Assembly: GCA_035307765.1 (NCBI GenBank)
Contig: DATGHU010000005.1
Span: 1-64,000 of the forward strand
DNA: 64,000 bases
Reading direction: 5' to 3'
DNA from: a bacterium
Lineage (GTDB): Bacteria > Sysuimicrobiota > Sysuimicrobiia > Sysuimicrobiales > Segetimicrobiaceae
Shown here: positions 9,003 through 18,054 of the stretch, piece by piece
How the letters are laid out: each line of letters opens with the position of its first letter
Position numbering within the stretch: position 1 is the stretch's first letter
The notes under the pieces: generated by a model
What the model was told of the DNA's origin: nothing
The model's database searches: none
What the model saw: the letters and a program-made list of their open reading frames with translations, nothing else
Translations under genes and position numbers: made by a program

Positions 9003-9991
9003 CCCGCGCCCCCGCGCCAGACCAGCAGGACGGCGGTGATCGCGAGGTTGGCGAGGCCCACCGGGATCAGCACCTTCCACCCCAACGCCATCAGTTGATC
9101 GTAGCGCAGCCGGGGGAGCGTGGCCCGGATCCAGATGAAGAGGCAGACCACCGCGAAGACCTTGATCAGGAACCACAGCACGGAGGGGACCCACGGGCCC
9201 TGCCACCCGCCGAGGAAGAGGGTCGCGATCAGGGCCCCCATCGTGATCACCCCCACGTACTCGCCGAGATAGAACATCGCGAACGCGAACCCACCGTATT
9301 CGGTCTGGTAGCCGGCGGTCAGCTCCTGCTCCGCCTCGGGCAGGTCGAACGGAGCGCGGTTCGTCTCGGCGAGACCCGCCACGAGGAAGAGGAGAAATGC
9401 CACCGGCTGCGTCAGGATGTACCAGCCGCGCGTCTGCGCGCGGACGATGTCGACCAGGCTGAGGGAGTTCGCCATCATCACGACGGCCAGCACGGCGAGC
9501 CCCAGCGTCAGTTCGTAGGAGATCACCTGGGCGCTGCTGCGCAGCGCGCCGAGCAGTGAGTACTTGCTGTCCGAGGCCCAGCCTCCCAGAATGATCCCGT
9601 AGACGCCGACGCTGCTGGCGGCGAGCACCAGCAGTATACCGACGTTGACGTCGGCCACGTACAGCGCGATCTCCCGGCCGAACAGGTGGATCGGCGGCCC
9701 GATCGGGATCACGGCATACACGAAGAGGGCCGCCACCACCGTGATGATCGGCGCGAGCGTATACACGAGCCGGTCGGCCTGGGCCGGCACAAAGCTCTCC
9801 TTGAAGATCAGCTTGATCCCGTCGGCGAGCGGCTGCAGCAGGCCGAACGGTCCCACGCGGTTTGGGCCGATCCGCAGCTGGAAGCGCGCAAGCAACCGGC
9901 GCTCCAGCAGCGTGACGTACGCGAACGCCGTCAGCACCGCGCCCAGGATCACCGCGCTTCGGATCGCATCCACGAGGATCGCCGCGAGCAT
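8999..9991 (-). CDS. nuoH: NADH-quinone oxidoreductase subunit H
   Basis: Membrane subunit that forms the quinone-binding chamber with NuoB and NuoD. The 330-residue, eight-helix protein has the conserved loop [19 protein letters not shown] near residue 40, and [18 protein letters not shown] near 211 with the acidic E-channel residues. It follows nuoG by 16 bases and overlaps nuoI by 4. Confidence 0.96.
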   Translation of the reverse strand: MLAAILVDAIRSAVILGAVLTAFAYVTLLERRLLARFQLRIGPNRVGPFGLLQPLADGIKLIFKESFVPAQADRLVYTLAPIITVVAALFVYAVIPIGPPIHLFGREIALYVADVNVGILLVLAASSVGVYGIILGGWASDSKYSLLGALRSSAQVISYELTLGLAVLAVVMMANSLSLVDIVRAQTRGWYILTQPVAFLLFLVAGLAETNRAPFDLPEAEQELTAGYQTEYGGFAFAMFYLGEYVGVITMGALIATLFLGGWQGPWVPSVLWFLIKVFAVVCLFIWIRATLPRLRYDQLMALGWKVLIPVGLANLAITAVLLVWRGGAG

Positions 9992-10007
9992 CTCCCCCGC
10001 CGCTCCG

Positions 10008-12479
10008 TTACCCGGCCGCGTCCGCCGCGACCAGCGCCTGCACGGTCACCCTCACCGGTCCTCGCTCGTCCTCCAGGCGGGTGACCGGCGCCGCATCGAA
10101 TCCCCGGGGAATATAGACCCCGCCGGGGTGCACCCCCGCCCAAATCCGCGCGGGGAGCCGCAGCGTTCCCCTGAGGGAATGGACCTGGCACGGCGCGCCA
10201 TCCACGAGACCGAGGCGTGAAGCGTCCTGGGGGTGAACCACCACGAACGGCTCGCCGGCCTGGTGGCGAATCCCGGGGCAGCGGAGCGCCATCGTGCCGC
10301 GATCGAAGAGGCGGCTTCCCGTGAGCAGCGCGAAGTCGCCGTCCCCCCCGGGCGGCAGCGGGCCGACCGATGCGGCCGCGGCCTCCACCGGCGGGCGCGG
10401 CGGCGCGAGTCGGGCGCCGTCCCTCCACCCGGGGACCAACGAGCCGATCTGCGCGAACACGTCCTCCCACCCCGCGGCGCCCACCTCGGTCCCGAGCCGG
10501 GAGGCGATCTGCGAGAAGATCCAGGCATCGGACCGGGCCGTGCCCGGGCCGAGCCTGGCCTGATCCTGCCGCAAGACGCGCCCCTCGATGTTGCAGACCG
10601 TCCCGGCCTTCTCGGCAAAGCTCAAGGCCGGCAGCACGACGTCGGCGGAGGCGGCGGTTCGGGTCAGGAACAGTTCGTGCACGACGAGAAACCCCAGCCG
10701 CCGGCGGGCCTCGGCCCAGGCGGTCGCGTCGGGGTAGTCCGTCGCCGGGTCAGCACCGGCCGCGCAGAGGACGGCCAGCGCACCGCCCCGGGCGGCCTCG
10801 AGCATGCCGCGGACCGTGAGGCCGAGGACGGTCGGGACGGCCCGCCCCCACGCCGCTTCCACCGCCGCCCGCGCCCCGGGGTCCCCCAGCGGCCGGTATC
10901 CGGGGAGCATGTCGGGGAGCAGTCCGAGCACCTGAGCCCCCCCGCTGTTCCCGCGGCCGCGCAACACTCCGAAGTCGGCACCCCCGTACGCGGCACGGAG
11001 CCCGTCCAGCGCGGTGAGCACCTGCGCGGTGTCCGGCCGCTCCAACGCGGCCCGCCCGACCAGGACCAATCGCCGGCCCGCGCCTTCGAGCGCGGCGGCG
11101 GCGGCGCGGATCTGGGCGGCCGGAACCTCCGCCCCCGCCGCGGCGGCCTCGGGCGGCACGCATCCCGCCAGCGCGCCGAGCAGGGCCACCTCGGCCCCCG
11201 CCCGATGCACGAGCACGTGGTGCGCCCACCGCCCGATCTCGAGATCCCACGGGGCGACGATGATCAGACGGGCGCCGCGGTCGATCGCCTTCTTGACGCG
11301 CAGCCAGATGATCGGATACTCCTCGGTCAGGTCGCACCCCGCGAGGACGATCGCGTCCGCCCGCTCGACATCCCCGATGGGGATATCGAGCCCCCACGGC
11401 GTCCTCGCCGCCGGCTGCGGATGCGCGGTCTCCGTGCGGAAGTCGATCGAGTTGGTCCCGACGATCCCCCGAAACAGCCTCAGCAGGAGGTAGTTGTCCT
11501 CGTTCGTCGTCCGCGCCCCGCCCATCACGCCGACGCGTTCCGGCGGCGCGGCCCGGAGGGCCTGCGCCACCCGGTCCAGCGCCTCGTCCCACGTCGCTTC
11601 GGCGAGCTCGCTCCCGCGGCGGACGAGGGGGACGGTCAGCCGCTCCGGGCTGTTCGCAAACTCGTACCCGAAGAACCCCTTGTCGCACAGCCAGATGTCG
11701 TTGATCTCGGGATGCTCGCGCGGCCGCGTCCGGATCAGCGCCCCGCCCCGGACGTCGAGCTGCGTCGTGCAGCCGCAGCCGCAGTGGGGACAGACGCTCC
11801 GGACGTGCTCGTTGTCCCACGGCCGGGCCCGGAACCGATAGGTCGCGCTGGTCAGCGCCCCCACCGGGCAGATCTCGATCGTGTTGCCGATGAACTTGCT
11901 GCGCACCGGCTCCGTAAACGGCGTGCCGATCTGGCTGTGGTACCCGCGCTCAAACCCCTTCAGCGCATCGTCCCCCGCCAGGATCTCGCCGAACCGGACG
12001 CATCGCCAGCAGAGGATGCACCGTTCGCGGTCGAGGACGAGGATCGGCCCCATCGGGATGTGCTTGCGGAACGTCCGCTTTGTCTCGATGAACCGGCTCT
12101 GCCCGGGCCCGAACTTGAGCGTGTTGTCCTGGAGCGGACACTCGCCGCCCTTATCGCAGATCGGGCAATCGAGCGGGTGGTTGACCAGGAGGAATTCGAG
12201 AATGCCCTGCTGGCCCAGCCGCACCCGCTCGGTTTGGGTGCGGACCACCATATCCTCGCCGGCTTCCTGCGTGCAGGAGGTGACGAGCTTGGCCATTTTC
12301 TCGATCTCCACGAAACACATCCGGCAGGCTCCGAGCGGGGGCATCCGATCGTGGTAGCAGAACACGGGGATTTCGACCCCGAGCTGACGGGCCGCCTGCC
12401 ACACCGTCGTCCCTTTGGGGACGGCCACCGGCCGGCCGTCGATGGTGAGGTGGACCATCGGGATCCTCTCCTCGCTCAT
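10008..12479 (-). CDS. nuoG: NADH-quinone oxidoreductase subunit G
   Basis: Large iron-sulfur subunit of the NADH-oxidising arm. The 823 residues hold a [2Fe-2S] site (C41, C52, C55, C69), a His-Cys [4Fe-4S] site (H101, C105, C108, C114), a second [4Fe-4S] set (C154, C157, C160, C204) and the extra N7 cluster (C230, C233, C237, C265). A degenerate molybdopterin-oxidoreductase domain fills the rest. Presence of the N7 ligands places it with the long bacterial NuoG type. The start is the ATG at 12479, preceded by a GGGGGAA ribosome site. The 58 bases between nuoF and nuoG are the largest gap in the nuo cluster. Confidence 0.95.
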   Translation of the reverse strand: MSEERIPMVHLTIDGRPVAVPKGTTVWQAARQLGVEIPVFCYHDRMPPLGACRMCFVEIEKMAKLVTSCTQEAGEDMVVRTQTERVRLGQQGILEFLLVNHPLDCPICDKGGECPLQDNTLKFGPGQSRFIETKRTFRKHIPMGPILVLDRERCILCWRCVRFGEILAGDDALKGFERGYHSQIGTPFTEPVRSKFIGNTIEICPVGALTSATYRFRARPWDNEHVRSVCPHCGCGCTTQLDVRGGALIRTRPREHPEINDIWLCDKGFFGYEFANSPERLTVPLVRRGSELAEATWDEALDRVAQALRAAPPERVGVMGGARTTNEDNYLLLRLFRGIVGTNSIDFRTETAHPQPAARTPWGLDIPIGDVERADAIVLAGCDLTEEYPIIWLRVKKAIDRGARLIIVAPWDLEIGRWAHHVLVHRAGAEVALLGALAGCVPPEAAAAGAEVPAAQIRAAAAALEGAGRRLVLVGRAALERPDTAQVLTALDGLRAAYGGADFGVLRGRGNSGGAQVLGLLPDMLPGYRPLGDPGARAAVEAAWGRAVPTVLGLTVRGMLEAARGGALAVLCAAGADPATDYPDATAWAEARRRLGFLVVHELFLTRTAASADVVLPALSFAEKAGTVCNIEGRVLRQDQARLGPGTARSDAWIFSQIASRLGTEVGAAGWEDVFAQIGSLVPGWRDGARLAPPRPPVEAAAASVGPLPPGGDGDFALLTGSRLFDRGTMALRCPGIRHQAGEPFVVVHPQDASRLGLVDGAPCQVHSLRGTLRLPARIWAGVHPGGVYIPRGFDAAPVTRLEDERGPVRVTVQALVAADAAG

Positions 12480-12537
12480 CGCTTCGGTTCCCCCGTTCCG
12501 ATCCGCATCGGGCTTCCCCCCGCCGGGCCGCTCCCGC

Positions 12538-13812
12538 TCACGCCGGCACGCCGCCCGCGGCCCGGACGTCACACGTCCCGGTCTTGATGTGGTGTTCGAA
12601 CTCCGGGCGGAAATACTTGAGCGATGCCCTCAGGCTCGGCGGCACGCTCTCGCCCAGCAGGCAGAAGCACGTCCCGGTCATGTTCCGAGCGATTCCGTCC
12701 AAGAGGTCGAGATCCTCCATCCGCCCCCGCCCCTCCAGGATCCGGTCGAAGATCTGGGTCAACCAGATCGTCCCCTCGCGGCACGGGGTGCACTTCCCGC
12801 ACGACTCGTCACGGTAGAACTCCGCGTGCCGCCGCATCACCGTCGGGATGCAGGTCGAGTCATCCATGACGATGATCGCACTCGACCCGAGCATCGACCC
12901 GGCCTTGGCCAGCGACTCGAAGTCCGCCGGGGTATCGAGGAGGTCCGGAAGGATGATCGCCGACGACGACCCGCCGGGAAACACCGCCTTCAGCGTCCGG
13001 CCCGGCCGCAGCCCGCCGGCGTGGTCGAAGATGATCTCGCGCAGCGATGTGCCGAGCGGCAGCTCCTTCACCCCGGGGTCGACCACGTGGCCCGAGACCG
13101 AGTAGAGCACGGGCGGCCCGTACGCGCGGTAGCCCTCCGCACCCAGCGCGATGATGTGCGGGAGGTGGCAGAGCGTCTCCACGTTGTTCAGGACGGTGGG
13201 GTGGCTGTACAGCCCCTTCACCGCGGGATAGTACGGGGGTTTGGGGCGGGGAAACCCGCGGTGCCCCTCGAGGCTCTCCAGCAGGGCCGTCTCCTCGCCG
13301 CAGATATACGCGCCGGCACCGCGGTGGATCACCACCTCGAGGTCGAATCCGCTCCCCAGGATGTTCTTCCCGAAGTACCCGCGGGCGTAGGCGTCGGCGA
13401 GCGCCCGGGTGAGCCGTTCGTAGGCGGTGAAGAATTCTCCGCGCAGGTAGACGAACCCCCGGTGCACCTGGTTTGCCACGCAGGCGATCATGATCCCCTC
13501 CAGCAGTTGGTGGGGATCCTCCTCCAGCAGCGTGCGATCTTTGAAGGTTCCCGGTTCGCTCTCGTCGCCGTTCACGACGAGGTAGCGGGTCTCCCCCTCG
13601 CGCTTCGGCGTGAGCTTCCACTTGCGAGCGGTGGGGAAGCCGGCCCCCCCTCTGCCGCGAAGCCCGGCGCCCTCCACGATCTCGACGACCTTGTCGGGAG
13701 TGAGGTCGCGCAGGACGGTCGTCGCCGCCCGGTAGCCCCCGGTCTGCAGGTAGGCGTCGATCCGCTCGCGGCCGGGTTGACCGAAGTATCGGGTCAGGAG
13801 CGGGCGCGCCAT
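12538..13812 (-). CDS. nuoF: NADH-quinone oxidoreductase subunit F (NADH/FMN)
   Basis: NADH-binding flavoprotein that oxidises NADH and holds FMN and the N3 [4Fe-4S] cluster. In 424 residues the FMN loop GRGGAGFPTARKW sits at 53-65. The cluster ligands are C338, C341 and C344 (CGKCTPC) plus C384. The order of nucleotide-binding, SLBB and helical cluster domains is standard. Only one base separates its start from the nuoE stop. Confidence 0.97.
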   Translation of the reverse strand: MARPLLTRYFGQPGRERIDAYLQTGGYRAATTVLRDLTPDKVVEIVEGAGLRGRGGAGFPTARKWKLTPKREGETRYLVVNGDESEPGTFKDRTLLEEDPHQLLEGIMIACVANQVHRGFVYLRGEFFTAYERLTRALADAYARGYFGKNILGSGFDLEVVIHRGAGAYICGEETALLESLEGHRGFPRPKPPYYPAVKGLYSHPTVLNNVETLCHLPHIIALGAEGYRAYGPPVLYSVSGHVVDPGVKELPLGTSLREIIFDHAGGLRPGRTLKAVFPGGSSSAIILPDLLDTPADFESLAKAGSMLGSSAIIVMDDSTCIPTVMRRHAEFYRDESCGKCTPCREGTIWLTQIFDRILEGRGRMEDLDLLDGIARNMTGTCFCLLGESVPPSLRASLKYFRPEFEHHIKTGTCDVRAAGGVPA

Positions 13813-13813
13813 C

Positions 13814-14287
13814 CTACTTCAGCCCGGCGAGGAGATCGTCGATCGTCCCGACGGTGACCCGCGCGTGCCGCTCCGCGTTCACCAGGAGCACGGGCGCCTC
13901 TTCGCACGCCGCCAGGCACTGCACCGCTTCCAGCGTCACCCGGCCGTCCGCCGTGGTCTGGCCGGGGCGAATCCCCAGGCGGGCGCACAGGTGGCTCACG
14001 ACCCCCTCGCAGCCGTTCAGGTAGCAGGACAGGTTCGTGCAGATGCGGATGTGGTACCGTCCGGGAGGCTCGAGATGAAACATCTCGTAGAAGGTGGCGA
14101 CCGACATCACCTCGGTCAGCGGAAGGCCGAGCGCCTCCCCGACGTCGGCCATCGCCCCCTCGGTGAGGTAGCCGATCTCCTCCTGCGCGGCGTACAGCGC
14201 CGGCATCACCGCCGACCGCGTCTGTGGGTAGAGCCGGGTGAGGCGGGCGATCTCCTCGAGGGCGGCCTGAGAAAGCGCCCGAGCCAT
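13814..14287 (-). CDS. nuoE: NADH-quinone oxidoreductase subunit E ([2Fe-2S])
   Basis: Thioredoxin-fold subunit with the N1a [2Fe-2S] cluster. The 157 residues contain the ligands C83 and C88 (Cx4C) and C124 and C128 (Cx3C). The start at 14287 shares one base with the nuoD stop (TGATG). A NuoE/HoxE-like protein can also serve hydrogenases or formate dehydrogenases, but its place in a complete nuo operon settles the role. Confidence 0.96.
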   Translation of the reverse strand: MARALSQAALEEIARLTRLYPQTRSAVMPALYAAQEEIGYLTEGAMADVGEALGLPLTEVMSVATFYEMFHLEPPGRYHIRICTNLSCYLNGCEGVVSHLCARLGIRPGQTTADGRVTLEAVQCLAACEEAPVLLVNAERHARVTVGTIDDLLAGLK

Positions 14288-15465
14288 CAGCGGTCCACGT
14301 CCCCGAGGACGATATCGATGCTGGCGATCGCCATCACCACATCGCCCAAGGGACGCCCCTCCACCATCGCGGGGAGCGTCTGCAGGTTGTAGAAGGACGG
14401 GGCCCGGACATGGACCCGGGCGGGCCGGTTGCTGCCGTCGCTGACGACGAAATATCCCTTCTCCCCGCGCGCCGATTCGGTGGCCACGTAGGCGTCGCCG
14501 GCCGGAGGGTGGATCCCCTCGCTCACCAGCTTGAACTGGTGGATCAGCGCCTCCATGCTCCCGATGAGTTCGCGCCGCGGGGGCAGCGCGATCTTGCGAT
14601 CATCGGTGATCACCGGCCCCGCCGGGAGCCGCTCCAGGGCCGCGACCGCGATGCGGCGGCTCTGGCGCATCTCTTCCATCCGCACCTTGTACCGGGCATA
14701 GGCGTCGCCCTCGTTCCGGGTGGGGACGTCGAAGTCGAACTCGTCGTACCCGCCGTACGGCAGCAGCTTGCGGACGTCGTGCCGGATCCCGGACCCTCGA
14801 AGCACCGGCCCGGTCGCACCGAGCGCGATCGCCTCCCGGGACGACAGGACGGCGACGCCCTCGGTCCGCTCCCGCCAGATCAGGTTGTCGTCGAGCAGCG
14901 CCTCGTATTCATCGACCCGGCGGGGGATCTCCTCGAGAAACGCTCGCGCCGCCGGGAAGAACTCCTCCGGCAGGTCTTCCGCAACCCCGCCCGGCCGGAA
15001 GTACCCCGGCATCATCCGCTGCCCCGAGACCATCTCCGAGAGATCCAGGAACCGCTCCCGGTCCGCAAAGCAGTACAGAAACGCGCTGGTGACGTTCAGG
15101 TCGAGCGTGGCCGCTCCAAGGTAGACGAGGTGGCTGGCGATCCGATTGAGCTCGCACATCAGGATCCGGATGTACCGGGCACGGGGCGGCGGGGTGATCC
15201 CCAACAGGCGTTCCACCGATTGATAGAACGCCATCTCCTCCAGGTAGCTCGCCACGTACTCGATCCGGTCGACGAGCGTCACGTTCTGGAGGTAGGTGCG
15301 CGTCTCCATCTCTTTCTCGATCCCGGTGTGGAGGTACCCGAGAACCGGCGTACACGTCCGGACGACCTCCCCCTCAAGCTCCAAGATGAGCCGCAGCAAC
15401 CCGTGGGTCCCGGGATGCTGGGGCCCCATGTTGATGGTGAGGGTCTCTCGGGTCAGCTCGCTCAT
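14287..15465 (-). CDS. nuoD: NADH-quinone oxidoreductase subunit D
   Basis: The 49-kDa-type subunit that forms the quinone site and touches cluster N2. It is related to the large subunit of NiFe hydrogenases but lacks its metal cysteines. The 392-residue protein starts with INMGPQHPGTHGLLRLILEL, whose His and Gly residues line the quinone pocket, and ends with DIVLGDVDR, the usual NuoD terminus. It is encoded separately from nuoC, with an ATGA overlap. Confidence 0.96.
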   Translation of the reverse strand: MSELTRETLTINMGPQHPGTHGLLRLILELEGEVVRTCTPVLGYLHTGIEKEMETRTYLQNVTLVDRIEYVASYLEEMAFYQSVERLLGITPPPRARYIRILMCELNRIASHLVYLGAATLDLNVTSAFLYCFADRERFLDLSEMVSGQRMMPGYFRPGGVAEDLPEEFFPAARAFLEEIPRRVDEYEALLDDNLIWRERTEGVAVLSSREAIALGATGPVLRGSGIRHDVRKLLPYGGYDEFDFDVPTRNEGDAYARYKVRMEEMRQSRRIAVAALERLPAGPVITDDRKIALPPRRELIGSMEALIHQFKLVSEGIHPPAGDAYVATESARGEKGYFVVSDGSNRPARVHVRAPSFYNLQTLPAMVEGRPLGDVVMAIASIDIVLGDVDR

Positions 15466-16022
15466 TCGCTCCCCGGGGGCGGGTCGCCCCCCGATCCCGA
15501 CGGGCTGTGCGGGCGGAAGAACGGGATGATCTCGCTGGGCACCTTGGGGGTGTGCCCTTTAAACTCCACCGCTTCCTCGGTCAACGGAAAATCGCGCCGC
15601 AGGGGATGGCCTTCCCAATCGTCCGGCATCAGGATCCGCCGGAGGTCTGGGTGCCCGTCAAACACCACCCCGAACATGTCGTAGACCTCGCGCTCCGGCC
15701 ATCCCGCGCCCGGGTAGACGCCCACCGCGGTGGAGAGATGCGGCGGTTCCCCCTCCACCTGGACCTTGACCGTGAGCCGATCGGCGCCGCCCCCCTGCCC
15801 CAGGAGGTATACGATCTCAAACCGGGGCGACGCCGGCAACCGGTCCCAACAGGTCAGGTCGACGAGACAATCGAGGGCGAGATGCGTCCGGGCCGCCGTG
15901 AGGACCTCGAGCAGCACCCCCGGGGTCGCGAGTAGAACGGCGCGCCCCCCCTCATCGCGCGGAGTGGTGAGCCCCCACGGCACATGCGGACGAAGCCGGT
16001 CGAGGATCGACTGCTGATCCAT
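15462..16022 (-). CDS. nuoC: NADH-quinone oxidoreductase subunit C
   Basis: The 30-kDa-type subunit of the peripheral arm, without cofactors, which helps anchor NuoD. The 186 residues include the family block WPEREVYDMFGVVFDGHPDL followed by RRILMPDDWEGHPLRRDFPL. The C-terminal Pro/Ser/Gly tail is disordered. It starts 15 bases after the nuoB stop. Confidence 0.95.
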   Translation of the reverse strand: MDQQSILDRLRPHVPWGLTTPRDEGGRAVLLATPGVLLEVLTAARTHLALDCLVDLTCWDRLPASPRFEIVYLLGQGGGADRLTVKVQVEGEPPHLSTAVGVYPGAGWPEREVYDMFGVVFDGHPDLRRILMPDDWEGHPLRRDFPLTEEAVEFKGHTPKVPSEIIPFFRPHSPSGSGGDPPPGSE

Positions 16023-16037
16023 GGGCGGGCCGGGGGC

Positions 16038-16529
16038 TCAGGGAGCCCGCCTGACGGACGATCCGTGAGCAACTTTCTCCTGGAGAAGCTGAAACCCGTG
16101 GATCAGCGCTTCGGGTCTGGGCGGGCACCCGGCCACGTACACGTCGACGGGGATGATCTTGTCCACGCCCTGCACGACGGCATAGTTATTGTAGAGCCCC
16201 CCCGTGCTGGCGCAGTCCCCCATGGCGATCACCCACTTCGGCTCGAGCATCTGATCGTAGATGTGGCGGACGACCGGGGCCATCTTCTGGCTCACCCGGC
16301 CGGCGACGATCATGAGGTCGGATTGGCGCGGGGAAGCCCGGAACAGCTCGGACCCGAACCGGGCAATGTCGAACCGCGATGCGGCGGTGCACATCATCTC
16401 GATCGCGCAGCAGGCCAGCCCGAACTGCACGGGCCACATTGAGCTCTTGCGCGCCCAGGCCACCATCCGATCCACGGTCGTCGTGAGCACGTTCCGCTCG
16501 ACATCGTGCTCGGTGGTGATCACTCCCAT
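16038..16529 (-). CDS. nuoB: NADH-quinone oxidoreductase subunit B
   Basis: The PSST-type subunit carrying cluster N2, the last cluster before quinone. The 163 residues hold the tandem cysteines C40-C41 ([10 protein letters not shown]), C106 (GDCASTGG) and C135 ([10 protein letters not shown]), a complete N2 ligand set. The start chosen is the ATG at 16529, overlapping the end of nuoA by 10 bases. The longer in-frame reading upstream lies within nuoA and is rejected. Confidence 0.96.
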   Translation of the reverse strand: MGVITTEHDVERNVLTTTVDRMVAWARKSSMWPVQFGLACCAIEMMCTAASRFDIARFGSELFRASPRQSDLMIVAGRVSQKMAPVVRHIYDQMLEPKWVIAMGDCASTGGLYNNYAVVQGVDKIIPVDVYVAGCPPRPEALIHGFQLLQEKVAHGSSVRRAP

Positions 16530-16876
16530 TCCAGCGCCTTCCGCTTCAAGAGATAGACGTACCCGCATCCCAAGATGGCGAGGAAGGTGAACATCTCGAG
16601 GAGCCCCGACCTCCCCAGGGCACGCACGAGCACCGCCCACGGGTACACGAACACGATCTCGACATCGAAGAGGATGAACAGCATCGCGATGAGGTAGTAG
16701 CGGATCGGCACCCGCCCCTGCGCGCTGCCGATCGGCCAGACCCCGGATTCGTAGGGGAGCGACTTCTCCAGCGAGGGGAACCGGCCGCCCGCCAACCGGT
16801 GCAGTCCAAGCAGCGTCACCGCCAGCAGCGTCGCGAGGATGAGATGGACGAGTACAGGGACATACGCGGACATCAT
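16520..16876 (-). CDS. nuoA: NADH-quinone oxidoreductase subunit A
   Basis: First gene of the complex I operon. A 118-residue three-helix membrane subunit with the signature [20 protein letters not shown] (a variant of YECG) and [16 protein letters not shown]. The usual cysteine of the loop is replaced by Ser-Gly here, which is common in some phyla. Two ATGs at 16876 and 16873 are possible starts. The predicted transcription start falls at about 16877, so the message may be leaderless. Confidence 0.94.
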   Translation of the reverse strand: MMSAYVPVLVHLILATLLAVTLLGLHRLAGGRFPSLEKSLPYESGVWPIGSAQGRVPIRYYLIAMLFILFDVEIVFVYPWAVLVRALGRSGLLEMFTFLAILGCGYVYLLKRKALEWE

Positions 16877-16883
16877 TACGATT

Positions 16884-16912
16884 ATGATTGCAGACTTGGG
16901 AGACCCTGTCAA
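16884..16912 (-). promoter_or_regulatory. Promoter of the nuo-fix operon
   Basis: On the minus strand a perfect -35 TTGACA (16907-16912) is followed after 17 bases by AATCAT (16884-16889). The -10 hexamer is directly preceded by TGC, giving an extended -10. The expected start of transcription is about 16877, next to the nuoA ATG. No ribosome site fits in between. The -10 match is only 4 of 6. Confidence 0.55.
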
Positions 16913-17003
16913 CGACACCGGTGCGGCGCCACCGGCGGGCGCGCGACTCTGGAAGGCCCCGCGCACGCGAGGTATGATGGCGTGTGGAAAGGAGGCGACA
17001 ACG

Positions 17004-17261
17004 ATGGCAACTTGCTTGAAGTGCGGGAAAGAGTTCAGGTTGGGGAGCGCGGGCTGGATGGCCAGACTGGAAGGACCCGCGGCGGGGATTCTTCCCGAGT
17101 CGCGCCTCAAAAAGATCCTCATCTGCCCGGACGATTTCGGCAAACTGGGACCGGTACAAAAGGGATCTTGGCACGAGCACATCGATCCCCCGAAGGGTGG
17201 GCCGACGCGCGAGAAGCGCATCGGTCGTCTGGGCGACGCGCAGGTGCCCGACGAGGAGTAA
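17004..17261 (+). CDS. Small zinc-ribbon-like hypothetical protein
   Basis: An 85-residue protein beginning [11 protein letters not shown] with one clear CxxC near the N terminus and a third cysteine in LICPDDF near residue 41. It may bind a metal or have lost half of a zinc ribbon. The rest is basic and rich in Gly and Lys, with no membrane segment. The start is supported by a GGAGG at 16991-16995, eight bases upstream. It is transcribed divergently from nuoA, and a TATGAT at 16973-16978 could be its -10 element. I do not recognise the family, so its function is unknown. Confidence 0.6.
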   Translation: MATCLKCGKEFRLGSAGWMARLEGPAAGILPESRLKKILICPDDFGKLGPVQKGSWHEHIDPPKGGPTREKRIGRLGDAQVPDEE

Positions 17262-17447
17262 CGACCTTTACCCGCACGCTCTGTCGGTCATCGATGCGGT
17301 CCCGGGGGGGAGTCGAGGCGCATCGCCGTGCCGTCGGCATGCCCGTCGACCTGCGGATCGCAGGCCGGTGCGCCCGCGGGGGATCCGAAGCATGCCCGGA
17401 AGAGGACCTTGTGTGCACCCAGACAGCTCCATCCGGAGGTGAGGGGT

Positions 17448-18044
17448 ATGGCGTTTATCGAGACGATTCCGCCGGAAGAAGCCACCGGCGCGCTTGCGCA
17501 AGTCTACGAGGGCGATCTCAAGAGCACAGGCGCGGTGGCCAACCACACCCGGGCGCTCAGCCTCCGGCCGGACGTCACGACGGCATGGCGCGCCCTCAGC
17601 ATGGCCGTCCGCGCCCACATCGATCCCCGCCGGTATGAACTGATCACCACCGTCGTTGCCGCCCGTTTGCGGTGCAGTTACTGAACGCTCGCTCACGGAG
17701 CGGTGCTCCGTGGACAGTTCTTCCAGCAGGGAGAGGTGGAAGCCATCGTTCGGGATTACCGGCACGCCGGGCTGGCCGCCGCGGACGTCGCCATGCTCGC
17801 GTTCGCGGAAAAGGTCACGCTGCACGCTTACAGGGTGACGCAAGCGGATGTGGATGAACTGCGGGGCCACGGCTTCGCCGACGCCGAGATCCTCGACATT
17901 ATCCTGGCGGCTGCGGCCCGGAACTTCTACAGCCGGGTGGTCGATGCGGTGGGCGCCGTGCCCGATCCGGAATACCTCGACCTCGAGGCGGGCCTGCGGC
18001 TGGCGCTGGCGGTCGGGCGCCCATTTGGGGAGCCGGCCGTATAG
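17448..18044 (+). CDS. AhpD-like/carboxymuconolactone decarboxylase-family peroxidase, candidate selenoprotein (in-frame UGA, CxxU)
   Basis: One continuous reading frame of 199 codons is interrupted only by TGA at 17682-17684 (codon 79). The UGA falls exactly where the AhpD family has the second cysteine of E-x11-C-x2-C-x3-H. Here the residues are E64, C76, codon 79 and H83, with flanks ARLRCSY and TLAHGAVLR. The downstream half (about 119 codons) stays in the same frame and looks like the normal C-terminal half of uncharacterised peroxidase-related proteins. A hairpin with a GGU loop follows the UGA at a distance suited to a bacterial SECIS. GGAGGTGA at 17434-17441 supports the ATG at 17448. 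The likely role is thiol- or selenol-dependent reduction of hydroperoxides in the cytosol. The alternative is a nonsense pseudogene. Selenocysteine machinery genes were not found in this window. Confidence 0.75.
17691..17715 (+). promoter_or_regulatory. Candidate bacterial SECIS element
   Basis: Directly after the in-frame UGA (17682-17684), CACGGAGC (17694-17701) pairs perfectly with GCTCCGTG (17705-17712), closing a three-base GGU loop. A U-G pair (17693/17713) and, beyond one mismatch, a G-C pair (17691/17715) extend it. The loop begins 18 bases past the UGA. Known bacterial SECIS elements lie within the coding region, with an apical loop containing G in its first positions about 16-37 bases downstream of the UGA, and this fits. 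Confidence 0.65.
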
Positions 18045-18054
18045 CACAGCGCCG

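Noticed and set aside
10233-12587. 784-codon open frame on the plus strand opposite nuoG
   Set aside because: It is a GC-driven shadow of nuoG. Its translation is rich in Arg, Pro, Gly and His, has no family motif, and contradicts the dense minus-strand operon.
17262-17447. Possible tRNA-Sec or other RNA gene next to the selenoprotein candidate
   Set aside because: No cloverleaf could be drawn in this gap or elsewhere near the gene. Only tRNA-Phe was found in the window.
17682-17684. Reading the AhpD-like gene as a simple nonsense pseudogene
   Set aside because: The UGA sits precisely at a catalytic Cys codon, the downstream frame is intact, and a SECIS-like hairpin follows, so selenocysteine is the better explanation, though not proven.
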